Shown in pieces: positions 1-6,536 of a DNA stretch of 12,257 bases (the stretch's first letter is position 1; every line of letters starts with the position of its first letter). Source of the stretch: JBDZUZ01 sp040255445 (GTDB lineage: Bacteria > Planctomycetota > Phycisphaerae > Phycisphaerales > UBA1924); contig JBDZUZ010000119.1 of NCBI GenBank assembly GCA_040255445.1, positions 1 through 12,257 of the forward strand, in the 5' to 3' direction. The position numbers were made by a program, and so were the translations under genes. A model generated the notes under the pieces. The model ran no database searches. It was not told where the DNA came from and saw only the letters and a list, made by a program, of their open reading frames with translations.

Positions 1-165
1 CGGACGAACCGCCGTGATCCTGGCTCCGCTCTCGGCTTCGACGGCCGCCCCGAGTCCCGAGACAGTCTCGGCGGCTACCTCGGGCCCTGGACGCTCGATG
101 GCGAGATCCGCATCGGCGTCGACAGGGCCATCACCATCGCGCGGAGCGGGGCGGTGCGGCGATGA
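1..165 (+). CDS. C-terminal end of a GspH/FimT-like minor pseudopilin (partial)
   Basis: The window opens inside a reading frame that runs in frame 1 to a TGA at 163-165, giving the last 54 residues of a protein. The tail has a basic, beta-rich character: it reads PWTLDGEIRIGVDRA, then a short strand and SGAVRR. That resembles the C-terminal strands of GspH/FimT minor pseudopilins, which often end with a Gly-Arg-Val-Arg-like motif. The N-terminal prepilin signal lies outside the window, so the family call rests on this tail and on position: it directly precedes a GspI-like gene, as gspH does in type II secretion operons. Its stop overlaps the next start as ATGA, which argues for one operon and translational coupling. 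The exact pseudopilin class is uncertain; the reading frame itself is fairly safe. Confidence 0.6.
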   Translation, partial: RTNRRDPGSALGFDGRPESRDSLGGYLGPWTLDGEIRIGVDRAITIARSGAVRR

Positions 166-647
166 CACGCTCCACCAACACCCGGCGTCGCGGCTTCACG
201 CTCCTCGAGACCGTTATCGTCGTCCTCGTGCTGTCGCTCACGGTCCCCGCCGCGGTCGTCTGGGTCTCCGACCTTGCGGACCGCCGATCGGATGCGACCC
301 AGGTCGTCCGCGCCTCGCTCCTTGCCCAAAGCGTCATGGAGCAGGTTCTGGCGGATGTGTCGAGTACGAGCCCCGGCCTCGGTCCCGCCGCGCTCAGCGA
401 CCTCGCGCAGTACCTCGAAGCCCCCGGCGCCGGGCTGCGCCACCGCATCGATCCGGTCTCGCGCCACGCCGCCGATGCCGGCATCAACTTCGATCTCCGC
501 ATCAGCCCACTCGTCAACGCCGCCGGCGTTGTCGATGCATCCGCGGCGAACAACCGCTACCGCATCGTCACAGTTGAAACAACGTTCACCAGCGCCCGCG
601 GCACGGTCTCCCGCATCGAGGTCCTCTCATTGGTGCCGGGAGCATGA
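162..647 (+). CDS. GspI-like prepilin-type pseudopilin
   Basis: This 161-residue protein has a class III (prepilin) signal peptide: a short basic leader ending RRRG, cleaved after Gly11, then FTLLE with the conserved Glu at mature position +5 (Glu16) and a hydrophobic helix to about residue 34. Family knowledge: a prepilin peptidase cuts and N-methylates such proteins, which assemble into a periplasmic pseudopilus; GspI is a tip-complex member together with J and K. The rest is an alpha/beta head with no motif I can name. The I assignment rests mainly on gene order (H-I-J-K) and is less sure than the pseudopilin call. The start is the ATG that overlaps the preceding stop (ATGA), with a GGGGCGG stretch upstream. 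The 3' end overlaps the next gene in the same way. Confidence 0.8.
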   Translation: MTRSTNTRRRGFTLLETVIVVLVLSLTVPAAVVWVSDLADRRSDATQVVRASLLAQSVMEQVLADVSSTSPGLGPAALSDLAQYLEAPGAGLRHRIDPVSRHAADAGINFDLRISPLVNAAGVVDASAANNRYRIVTVETTFTSARGTVSRIEVLSLVPGA

Positions 648-1135
648 CCATGACCAACGCCCGGGCATTCACGCTGCTGGAGGTTACCGTGAGCATTACG
701 GTGCTCGCGATCGTCGCCGCGGTGCTGGCCCCGACGATCTCGGGGCTCGCGGATACCTATGCGACCACCCAGCGGGTCGGCCGCTCGACCGAAGCCGCCG
801 CCTTCGCGATGGACCGGGTGATCCGCGCCATCCGCGAAGCGCCCGAGTCAGCCACGCCCGGCGAGCTCGCGATCGCCGAGGCCGGCGAGGGTGTGATCCG
901 GATGAGCGATGGCTGGGAGGTTCGTCTTCAGGGCGGCGAGTTGCTCGAGATCGCGCCCGGCGGCGATGCATCGGTCCTCTGCAGCCAGGTCGAGCGTTTT
1001 GTGGTGATCCCGCTCGCCGGCGACGGCGCATCAGCCGCGACACCCGCGGCCGCGCACACGCTGCGGGTCGGCCTTACCGCCGGAGGACTCGAGCTCTGGT
1101 CGATCGGATTACCCCGCGTGAGGATGACGCCATGA
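644..1135 (+). CDS. GspJ-like prepilin-type pseudopilin
   Basis: The protein has 163 residues. Its N-terminus reads MTMTNARA then FTLLEVTVSITV, a prepilin signal with Glu at +5 (Glu13) and a hydrophobic helix to about residue 30. The residue before the predicted cut is Ala8, not the usual Gly. The head contains a strand pattern with an internal Trp-Glu-Val-Arg segment and a 'FVVIPL' strand, consistent with the larger beta domain of J-type pseudopilins (family knowledge: GspJ sits in the I-J-K tip complex). The start ATG at 644 overlaps the preceding TGA; a second in-frame ATG at 650 is possible. The stop overlaps the next gene by ATGA. The pseudopilin nature is clear; the J label comes mostly from gene order. 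Confidence 0.78.
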   Translation: MTMTNARAFTLLEVTVSITVLAIVAAVLAPTISGLADTYATTQRVGRSTEAAAFAMDRVIRAIREAPESATPGELAIAEAGEGVIRMSDGWEVRLQGGELLEIAPGGDASVLCSQVERFVVIPLAGDGASAATPAAAHTLRVGLTAGGLELWSIGLPRVRMTP

Positions 1136-1482
1136 AGCACGCTCGCACCCGCCGAGGCTTCGTTGTCGCGATCGTCGTGATCGTTGTTGTGCTCGTGCAG
1201 ATGCTCGCGATCGTCGCGTTGCCGTCGTCGGCCTCGGATATGGAAGTCGCCGCCCTGCGCGTGCAGACCCTCCGGGCCTTCTACGCCGCGGAGAGCGGCG
1301 TCCGTGCTGTCGTTGGCGAGCTGGAATCGACCGGCCTGCCGCAGGGCTCGCGAACCATTATCGGCCTCGCCGAGTTCGAGGTGCTCGAAGCGCCCGCCGC
1401 GCCCGACGAGGGCGAGTACCTCATCCAGGGCCGCAGCGGCGATGCCCTCCGCCGCCTCCGCGTCACCGTTGGTCTCCCCTGA
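1132..1482 (+). CDS. Short GspK/PilX-like minor pseudopilin
   Basis: The gene encodes 116 residues. The leader is MKHARTRRG, cleaved after Gly9, followed by a strongly hydrophobic helix (FVVAIVVIVVVLVQMLAIVA). Mature position +5 is Ile, not Glu, which is a known trait of GspK and some PilX-type tip subunits. After the helix comes FYAAESGVRAVVGELE, matching the 'A-AE-G--A--L' pattern typical of GspK/PilX. Canonical GspK proteins have about 300 residues with a large alpha-helical insert; that domain is absent here. I chose ATG 1132 because it overlaps the previous stop (ATGA), has GAGGA upstream and places the prepilin signal at the N-terminus; the open frame extends further 5', but only through sequence antisense in frame to the two earlier genes. 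Confident as a pseudopilin, moderate on class. Confidence 0.75.
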   Translation: MKHARTRRGFVVAIVVIVVVLVQMLAIVALPSSASDMEVAALRVQTLRAFYAAESGVRAVVGELESTGLPQGSRTIIGLAEFEVLEAPAAPDEGEYLIQGRSGDALRRLRVTVGLP

Positions 1483-1570
1483 ACCGTGGTTCCAAGGGGC
1501 CACTCCCGCCGGTCTCGAAAGTCATCCATCACTCCGGTCGATGTTGCCAGTTGTCGACCGCCATTGCGCA

Positions 1571-1578
1571 AGAAGGGA
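1571..1578 (+). promoter_or_regulatory. Ribosome binding site selecting the GTG start of the GspL-like gene
   Basis: AGAAGGGA lies about 8-9 bases before GTG 1587. The alternative in-frame TTG at 1551 has no purine-rich sequence upstream, so this site favours the later start. It lies in the only sizeable gap (1483-1586) of the secretion operon; I see no terminator hairpin or convincing -35/-10 pair in that gap. Confidence 0.45.
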
Positions 1579-1586
1579 CCGGAATC

Positions 1587-3287
1587 GTGCTGCGACGACC
1601 GCGTGTGATCCTCAGCCTGTCCGCGGCAAGCCTCCGTCTAGGGGTGCAGTCCCGCCGCGGTTTCGCCCGCCTCCAGCGAATCACGCTCGACCCGGCCGAC
1701 TGGGAACGCTCCTGGAACGAAGGCCTGCGTCCTCTGGACCAGGCCCTCCGCGATGCACTCCGCCGGCTCGAGATCGACAGCGCCGAGGTCGACCTGATCT
1801 TTGATTCGCCCACGCAGGTGGTGGATGTGATGTCGGTGCCCCTCTCGGGCCGCGCCGCGATCAAAGCGGGCGAACTTGCCGCCAGCGAGAACACCGCGAG
1901 CGATGAGCACACACGCCGCTACCTCATCGCCGAGCTTGCGGCTTCAAAGTCCGAAGGGAACGCATCGGGCCGCAGCACGCTGCTGATCGCGTCAGAGCGA
2001 GAGACCACACTCGACTGCCTCGCCGGCTGGCTCGACCGGGCCGGCCTGACGCTCGCCGGCATCCTGCCCGCACGCGCGATCACCGTCAACGAAGCCGTCC
2101 ATGCATCCCGCAACGCGGATGGGCGGGTGGTGATGTACTGCGGCGAGACCTGCACCATCCTCGCCGCTTCCGATGCATCCGCCGGCAGATTGAGCTTCGT
2201 GCGCTGCATCGACATGGGCTACGGCCTGCTCGCAGAGGCGGTCACGCGCGGCGCGGCTTCGTCTGGAACGACCATCGCTCGCGACCGCTGCCAGGAACTG
2301 CTCTTCAACGTCGGCGTCCCGGGCCGCGGCCAGATCATCGAGCCCGTCAGCGGCCTGCGAGCGGAGTCCGTGCTTCCCCTGATGCAGTCCGTCCTGCAGC
2401 GCTACAGCGTCGAAGTCAAGCAGACGCTGCGGTTCTCGGTCCACGAGGCCGATCTCTCCCGAGCGAAACTGCTCGTGGTCGGCGCGGGCGGCCACATCGT
2501 CGGCTTCGGAACGCAGTTGTCGTCCCAGCTCGACCTGGATGTCCAGTGCGCACACGCCGACACCCACGCTGTCGCGGCCGATGAGGAAGGCCTGCTCTCC
2601 GGCTTCGCCGCCTGCAGCGGCAGCATCGATGCCCGGGCCCTGACACCAATGTCGACCCGCGATGATCGCTTCGAGCGATCGCTCTCGGGTTCATGGAAGT
2701 GCGGCGCGGCCGTGGCGGCGCTGACACTCGCAGCGCTCGCGGGTTCCGCGGTGCGCGAACGCGATCGGATCCGCGACGAGCGCACAACACTCGATGCACG
2801 CATGAGCATTATGGCCGAAGAACGCAACACCCGCCGCCAGGCCGAGGCGCTCGCGGCGGCCCTCCATGACTCCCGGTCGCTGATCGCCGAACACATGGGG
2901 TCAACACCCAGGTGGACCGCCGTGCTCGCCTCCGTGTCGAGGGCGGTCGATGACGGGATCGCGCTGTCCGACATCGCCGGCGCGTTCCCGATCGAGATGC
3001 GCAAGCAGCCGGTCCTGACGATCCGCGGCTCGGTCCGGTCGCTCCCGGACGCCGCCGGCGCTGATCCGCTCGCGGCGTTCCTCGCCCGGCTCAACGCCGA
3101 CCCGATCACCGCCGCAGCGCATCTTGTATCGACCCGCGCTGTCATCGCCGGAGAAGAGGAAGTGGGGCACTTTCAGATCGCCATCCCGCTGATGGGCGAG
3201 ATGGCGCTGGAGCCGGCGCCGCGCAATCCGGTCGCCGCCGGTGGATCCGGTGATGTCGCCGCCGCGAGCGAGGGAGGTGAATGGTGA
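1587..3287 (+). CDS. GspL-like PilM-PilN fusion, inner-membrane platform protein
   Basis: The product has 566 residues if started at GTG 1587, or 578 from TTG 1551. Residues 1 to about 350 form an actin-like (PilM / GspL cytoplasmic) domain: it begins VILSLSAASLRLG, has a mid segment 'RVVMYCGETCTILAASD', a central 'RFSVHE' and near its end KLLVVGAGGHIVGFGTQL, matching the PilM glycine-rich turn. A basic stretch leads to one membrane segment at about 372-388 (CGAAVAALTLAALAGSAV), then a coiled-coil region and a periplasmic PilN-like domain. In GspL/PilM-PilN the actin-like part binds the assembly ATPase and the periplasmic part pairs with GspM/PilO. It is longer than typical GspL (about 400 residues). 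It overlaps the next gene, so co-translation is likely. Sequence divergence is high; the call relies on architecture and context. Confidence 0.72.
   Translation: MLRRPRVILSLSAASLRLGVQSRRGFARLQRITLDPADWERSWNEGLRPLDQALRDALRRLEIDSAEVDLIFDSPTQVVDVMSVPLSGRAAIKAGELAASENTASDEHTRRYLIAELAASKSEGNASGRSTLLIASERETTLDCLAGWLDRAGLTLAGILPARAITVNEAVHASRNADGRVVMYCGETCTILAASDASAGRLSFVRCIDMGYGLLAEAVTRGAASSGTTIARDRCQELLFNVGVPGRGQIIEPVSGLRAESVLPLMQSVLQRYSVEVKQTLRFSVHEADLSRAKLLVVGAGGHIVGFGTQLSSQLDLDVQCAHADTHAVAADEEGLLSGFAACSGSIDARALTPMSTRDDRFERSLSGSWKCGAAVAALTLAALAGSAVRERDRIRDERTTLDARMSIMAEERNTRRQAEALAAALHDSRSLIAEHMGSTPRWTAVLASVSRAVDDGIALSDIAGAFPIEMRKQPVLTIRGSVRSLPDAAGADPLAAFLARLNADPITAAAHLVSTRAVIAGEEEVGHFQIAIPLMGEMALEPAPRNPVAAGGSGDVAAASEGGEW
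3273..3280 (+). promoter_or_regulatory. Strong Shine-Dalgarno of the PilO-like gene
   Basis: GGAGGTGA lies immediately before ATG 3281 and GTG 3284. From GGAGG the spacing is 3 bases to the ATG and 6 to the GTG, so the GTG may be the actual start, shortening the protein by one residue. The site is inside the 3' end of the GspL-like gene. Confidence 0.6.
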
Positions 3288-3958
3288 AGAGCACGCAGCA
3301 GCCCCGCACGGACACCCACCGCGGCCCGCACTCACGCAACAGCGAGATCGTCCGTCGCTTCGCGATCCGCGCCGTCATTACCGGCGTGCTCGCGGTGGCC
3401 GTCTGGTACATGGGCATCCGGCCGATCGAGCGTTCCCTCGCGACGGAACGCGCCGACCTCGATCGGCAGATCGCCGAGCTGAACGCCGATGCCGCGAGCG
3501 AAGCATCATTGACCGATGCCAAGGCGCGTGTTACCTTGCTCCGCGGCCGCGTCCTGTCGCTGGCCGGCTGGACCGAGCGGGCCGGCGCTCGCAGCAACGC
3601 CTACGACGCCTTCCGTCAGATCGCCGCCGCCGCCTCGGTCCGCATCATCCGTATCGAGCCCAAGGGTCAGTTCGTGCTCAGCCCGCAGCGCGGCTCCAAG
3701 GACCCGGTGGGCGAAGTCTTCGGCCACGGTGTGCACGTGACCGGCGGCTTCCAGGAGATCGCCCACTTCCTCGACAGGCTCGAGACCGACCTGGGTTCTT
3801 CTCGCGTGCTCAGCTTCCGGCTGGCCCCGACGCGCGGACCCGCCTCGGTCGAAGCCAGCATCGATACCTCGCATGTCGCATTGAACACCGGCACACTCCG
3901 CAGGCTCGCCGCTGAGGCCGGGTCTTCGGTCACCGTGCCGACGGAGGTGGGGCGATGA
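3281..3958 (+). CDS. PilO/GspM-like inner-membrane assembly protein
   Basis: The protein has 225 residues. A basic cytoplasmic tail (1-28) leads to one membrane helix at about 29-44 (IRAVITGVLAVAVWYMG), a predicted coiled coil (about 48-95: RSLATERADLDRQIAELNAD and onward) and an alpha/beta domain. The segment 'VHVTGGFQEIAHFLDRLETD' followed by 'VLSFRLAP' fits the PilO ferredoxin-like fold, where a 'G-Y---F---L' helix precedes a strand. PilO/GspM dimerises with the PilN/GspL periplasmic domain to form the inner-membrane ring; that partner is the preceding gene, which overlaps this one. The stop overlaps the following start as ATGA. Family identity is by topology and motif shape, not by strong sequence identity; PilO and GspM cannot be told apart here. 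Confidence 0.72.
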   Translation: MVKSTQQPRTDTHRGPHSRNSEIVRRFAIRAVITGVLAVAVWYMGIRPIERSLATERADLDRQIAELNADAASEASLTDAKARVTLLRGRVLSLAGWTERAGARSNAYDAFRQIAAAASVRIIRIEPKGQFVLSPQRGSKDPVGEVFGHGVHVTGGFQEIAHFLDRLETDLGSSRVLSFRLAPTRGPASVEASIDTSHVALNTGTLRRLAAEAGSSVTVPTEVGR

Positions 3959-4503
3959 AGTCCGTCAACGAACGCATCGCCGCCGCCGCGGCCGCGATCG
4001 CGCTGCTCGCGATCCCTGCGATCTGTGTGCTCGTCGTGCGAGCTGCGGAGCACCACACCGGCCCGGCCCGTGCCGGGGCTGCGGTAGTCCCATCGAACTC
4101 GCCGACCACGCTCGCCGATGTCGATCGGTCCGCCGGCACGGGGTACGCGGCGGTCGCGGCCGCATCGATCGAAGCCGGCTTCGGTCCCGATCCCTTCGAG
4201 CGCGACCTTCTGAACGCGGCCGATCCCACCATCGCGTCAGAGGAGGCCACCGACCAGGTCGAGCCGGCTCCCGACTTCCAGGTGACCAGCGTCGCCCGTG
4301 GCGGCGACTCGGCATTCGCTGTGGTGAACGGCAGACTCTCCCGCATCGGTGACGAGGTCGCTCGCGGCTGGCGCATCGTCGCCATTGATACCGCGGGCGG
4401 GGTTGTCCAGCTGCGCTGTGATGAAAGCGGCCGGACCGTGAACGCCGCGTTGCCCCGGCCCGAAGACCGCGGCAACAACCCGCGTCAGCCCGGGCGTCGC
4501 TGA
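3955..4503 (+). CDS. GspC/PilP-like protein with HR domain
   Basis: The protein has 182 residues. One N-terminal membrane helix (about 8-30, AAAAAIALLAIPAICVLVV) is followed by a low-complexity periplasmic linker containing GPDPFERD, then a compact beta domain at about 107-168: 'FQVTSVARGGDSAFAVVNGRL' type strand, 'RIGDEVARGWRIVAID' and 'VVQLRCDESGRTVNAALP'. That is the pattern of the homology-region/PilP beta sandwich ('A-I-g---r-G-----g--v--I----V-l---g'), which docks on the N0 domain of the secretin. No PDZ or coiled-coil C-terminus follows, unlike proteobacterial GspC. A GGAGG (3943-3947) precedes ATG 3955, which overlaps the preceding stop. It ends the operon in this window. Moderately confident; a highly diverged family. 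Confidence 0.66.
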   Translation: MKSVNERIAAAAAAIALLAIPAICVLVVRAAEHHTGPARAGAAVVPSNSPTTLADVDRSAGTGYAAVAAASIEAGFGPDPFERDLLNAADPTIASEEATDQVEPAPDFQVTSVARGGDSAFAVVNGRLSRIGDEVARGWRIVAIDTAGGVVQLRCDESGRTVNAALPRPEDRGNNPRQPGRR

Positions 4504-4549
4504 CCGCGACCCAACTCTCGCACCCGGCCTGCATATCGCGCCAACTGCC

Positions 4550-6280
4550 TTATCGAGCCAAATGCGCCGCCGCGGCATCGAGCGCCCGGCGGTATGTCCA
4601 TGCACGTGAGGCCGGGTCACGGTCCGCGGCACCTTGCGTCAAGGCCTGGCCAAGAGCCCGCCGGAGTTCCGGAGTGAGCGCAGCGCTGCCGAAGTCACGC
4701 AGCGCGATCAGCGTGATTTCGTAGATCCCCGCGCAGGCTTCCTGGTTGCCGTTGTTGAAGAGCGGCACCCCGCGTTCGATCGCCCGCTCGATCAGCAGCA
4801 AGGCCCGTTCCCGCGTGACACCCCGCGTCATGCCGTCCGATGCGTTCTCCGAACGCGTTGAGGTCTCGGCCGAGTCGGGCAGCAGCACTCGGTCGATGAT
4901 GTGAACCACGCCGTTGGCCGCGGGGATATCGGCGCGCAGGATCGAGGCGCCGTCCGCGGTCACCCGGCCGTCAGACAGTGTGAATGCAATCGTGTTCCCA
5001 CCGCCCAGCGACCGCGTCGAACCCTGCGCGAGCATCTCGTCCCGGTACACCCGGCTGGGGATCACATGCGCTGCGAGGATCTCGTTGAGCCGCCGCGGTT
5101 CCGCCGCGATGCGGGCGAGCACATCCTCACCGAGCGCGGCAAACGCCTCGTTGCTCGGGGCGAGTACCGTCCAGGGCCCATCGTTCTCCGCGCCCAGCTG
5201 CGATGTCAGGCCGGCGGCCCCGAGAGCCCCGGCCAGCATCAACAGATGCGGATCCTCGCCGACCAGGTCGGCGATCGTCCGCGTCTCGGGCAGCAACACG
5301 CTATCGACAACATGCACAACCCCGCCGTCAAACGCGGCATCCGTCGCGAGCAACACGCCCCCGGCCACGGAGAGCGCCTCCGCATCAACCGCCAGACGCT
5401 GGCCCGCGAGCGATTCAACTCCTCGGGCCCGGAGCAGCACGGGCGATGGCAACGCCTCGGCAACGATGTGATGACGAAGGATCGTCCGCAGGACCGGCAG
5501 GCCCTCCGGGCTGGTCAGGAACGCGACCTTCTCGGCTGGGATCTTCTCGAACGCCGCGTTGGTTGGAGCGAAGATCGTGATGCGCGTGTCGGCCGGCAGT
5601 TCCAGCCCCGCGGCGTCGACGAGCGACAGCAGCGTGGTGAGACCGTTCGCGCGAGCCAGATCAGCGAGCGACGGCGGTTGAGTTGCGTCGGTCTTCGTCT
5701 CGGTCTCAGCCTTGGCGTCCGCAGTGAGCGACCGGATGAAATCAACCTCGATCTCAAACGGCCCGGTGGCCTTGTCGGCGAGCGTGATGCCGACCGACTC
5801 AATCAGTTCCGGACGCAGCCGCGGCGGGCTACTCACCAGCCGCCCGAAGTTGTACAGCTTGAAGGCGCTGAACGGCAGACGAACCGTGACCCACTCGTTC
5901 TTCCGCGTCTCGAAGTCCGCGGAGAACGCGCCCGCCATCAGACGGACATCCGAAGTGCGGATGTCGAACTGATAGGTCCGACCATCGCCGCGGACACGCA
6001 ACTGCACACCATCGGCCCCGGCGAGCGATCCGGTCGGCACCGTCGTCTGCATCTGCGAGAAGCCGCCGTTGTTCTCCAGCGACAGCGACCCCGTGAACCG
6101 CAGCACCCCCGGCTCGGTCTGGCTGATCCGGCCGCTCGAACGCCCGCCCATGACCCCGTCAAGGACTGTGCGCCATCCGGAGACACCGTCATCGAACTCC
6201 AGGTTCAAACTCTGCCCGCGCGAGTCGGCGGCCGTAAAGGACGCGGCGAGCACGGACACGATCCACCAGATGCGACGCAT
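4550..6280 (-). CDS. Exported CIA30-FAS1-FAS1 protein
   Basis: The gene encodes 576 residues, probably secreted. Residues 1 to about 20 form a signal peptide (MRRIWWIVSVLAASFTAADS). Residues 25-184 form a CIA30/NDUFAF1-type beta domain: it starts LNLEFDDGVSGWRTVLDGVM, with the family's 'W--v-D-VMGG-S-g' motif, and ends FEIEVDFIRSL. Two fasciclin domains follow (about 203-332 and 333-470), each with 'T-faPtn-AF' (ITIFAPTNAAFEKIP; TVLAPSNEAFAALG), a central His helix (RHHIV; AAHVI) and the closing 'g-vhviD-VLLP' strand. FAS1 domains mediate adhesion or matrix contacts. Residues 485-576 form a helical domain I cannot name. I chose ATG 6280 for its GGAGGT and signal peptide; the frame is open further upstream to 6385. 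It is convergent with the secretion operon. Confidence 0.88.
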   Translation of the reverse strand: MRRIWWIVSVLAASFTAADSRGQSLNLEFDDGVSGWRTVLDGVMGGRSSGRISQTEPGVLRFTGSLSLENNGGFSQMQTTVPTGSLAGADGVQLRVRGDGRTYQFDIRTSDVRLMAGAFSADFETRKNEWVTVRLPFSAFKLYNFGRLVSSPPRLRPELIESVGITLADKATGPFEIEVDFIRSLTADAKAETETKTDATQPPSLADLARANGLTTLLSLVDAAGLELPADTRITIFAPTNAAFEKIPAEKVAFLTSPEGLPVLRTILRHHIVAEALPSPVLLRARGVESLAGQRLAVDAEALSVAGGVLLATDAAFDGGVVHVVDSVLLPETRTIADLVGEDPHLLMLAGALGAAGLTSQLGAENDGPWTVLAPSNEAFAALGEDVLARIAAEPRRLNEILAAHVIPSRVYRDEMLAQGSTRSLGGGNTIAFTLSDGRVTADGASILRADIPAANGVVHIIDRVLLPDSAETSTRSENASDGMTRGVTRERALLLIERAIERGVPLFNNGNQEACAGIYEITLIALRDFGSAALTPELRRALGQALTQGAADRDPASRAWTYRRALDAAAAHLAR

Positions 6281-6284
6281 GAGT

Positions 6285-6290
6285 ACCTCC
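6285..6290 (-). promoter_or_regulatory. Ribosome binding site of the CIA30-FAS1 gene
   Basis: On the minus strand GGAGGT lies four bases before ATG 6280. It decides the start: the upstream in-frame ATG at 6385 has no such site and would bury the signal peptide behind 35 residues. Confidence 0.75.
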
Positions 6291-6382
6291 GTGCACGGCG
6301 GCTTCGCCTGGACGGGTGGTCGCAGATTCGTGATCGGGCGATTGGGGTGTTGTTCCTGCCAACGACCGAACCCGGCCAGGGG

Positions 6383-6418
6383 CAAAAACCAACCGCCCGC
6401 GGCGGTCGCCGCGGGCGG
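6383..6418 (-). terminator. Rho-independent terminator after tRNA-Val
   Basis: A perfect 11-bp GC inverted repeat (6393-6403 and 6408-6418) with a four-base loop is followed on the minus strand by TTGGTTTTTG. Stem plus T-run fits an intrinsic terminator, placed just 3' of the tRNA and upstream of the CIA30-FAS1 gene, so the latter probably needs its own promoter. The T-run is broken by GG, so termination may be partial. Confidence 0.75.
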
Positions 6419-6425
6419 ATGAAAG

Positions 6426-6499
6426 TGGGCGCAACAGGGCTCGAACCTGTGACCTCAGCTATGTGACAGCTGCGCTCTAGCCAACTGAGCTATGCGCCC
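6426..6499 (-). tRNA. tRNA-Val (anticodon CAC)
   Basis: Read on the minus strand the segment folds into a full cloverleaf: acceptor GGGCGCA paired with TGCGCCC plus discriminator A; D stem GCTC/GAGC with a nine-base loop; anticodon stem CAGCT/AGCTG with loop GTCACAT, giving U33, anticodon CAC and A37; a five-base variable loop; T stem ACAGG/CCTGT with loop TTCGAAC. The anticodon CAC reads GUG (valine). The 3' CCA is not encoded (ACT follows), so it must be added after transcription. Loop position 32 is G, where a pyrimidine is usual. It is flanked by its own -10 box and terminator, so it is likely a single-gene unit. Confidence 0.93.
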
Positions 6500-6530
6500 C
6501 TCAAATGTCGCCGTCTGCACGGCGGGAGCG

Positions 6531-6536
6531 AGTATA
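6531..6536 (-). promoter_or_regulatory. -10 box for tRNA-Val
   Basis: The minus strand reads TATACT, five of six matches to TATAAT, in very GC-rich DNA about 31 bases before the tRNA 5' end, leaving a short leader for RNase P removal. No good -35 is seen at 16-18 bases; the nearest TTG-containing hexamer, TTGCCT (6551-6556), is only 14 bases away. Confidence 0.45.

Noticed and set aside
274..1131. N-terminal extension of the K-like gene to make a 402-residue protein
   Set aside because: The extension lies over the I- and J-like genes in another frame, is Arg/Ser/Pro-rich, and would bury the prepilin signal. The ATGA overlap at 1132 gives a natural start.
4490..4549. Terminator between the secretion operon and the CIA30-FAS1 gene
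   Set aside because: Only a 5-bp GTCGC/GCGAC stem around the stop codon is present, with no T-run on either strand.
6291..6382. Promoter for the CIA30-FAS1 gene
   Set aside because: The minus strand has TTGGCA as a fair -35 match in the region, but no acceptable -10 at 16-18 bases, so I did not list it.
4901..6466. Open frame of 521 codons on the plus strand opposite the CIA30-FAS1 gene
   Set aside because: It is a GC-skew shadow: the product is Arg/Gln/His-rich without domain motifs, and the minus-strand gene shows clear domains, a signal peptide and a good ribosome binding site. It also runs into the tRNA.
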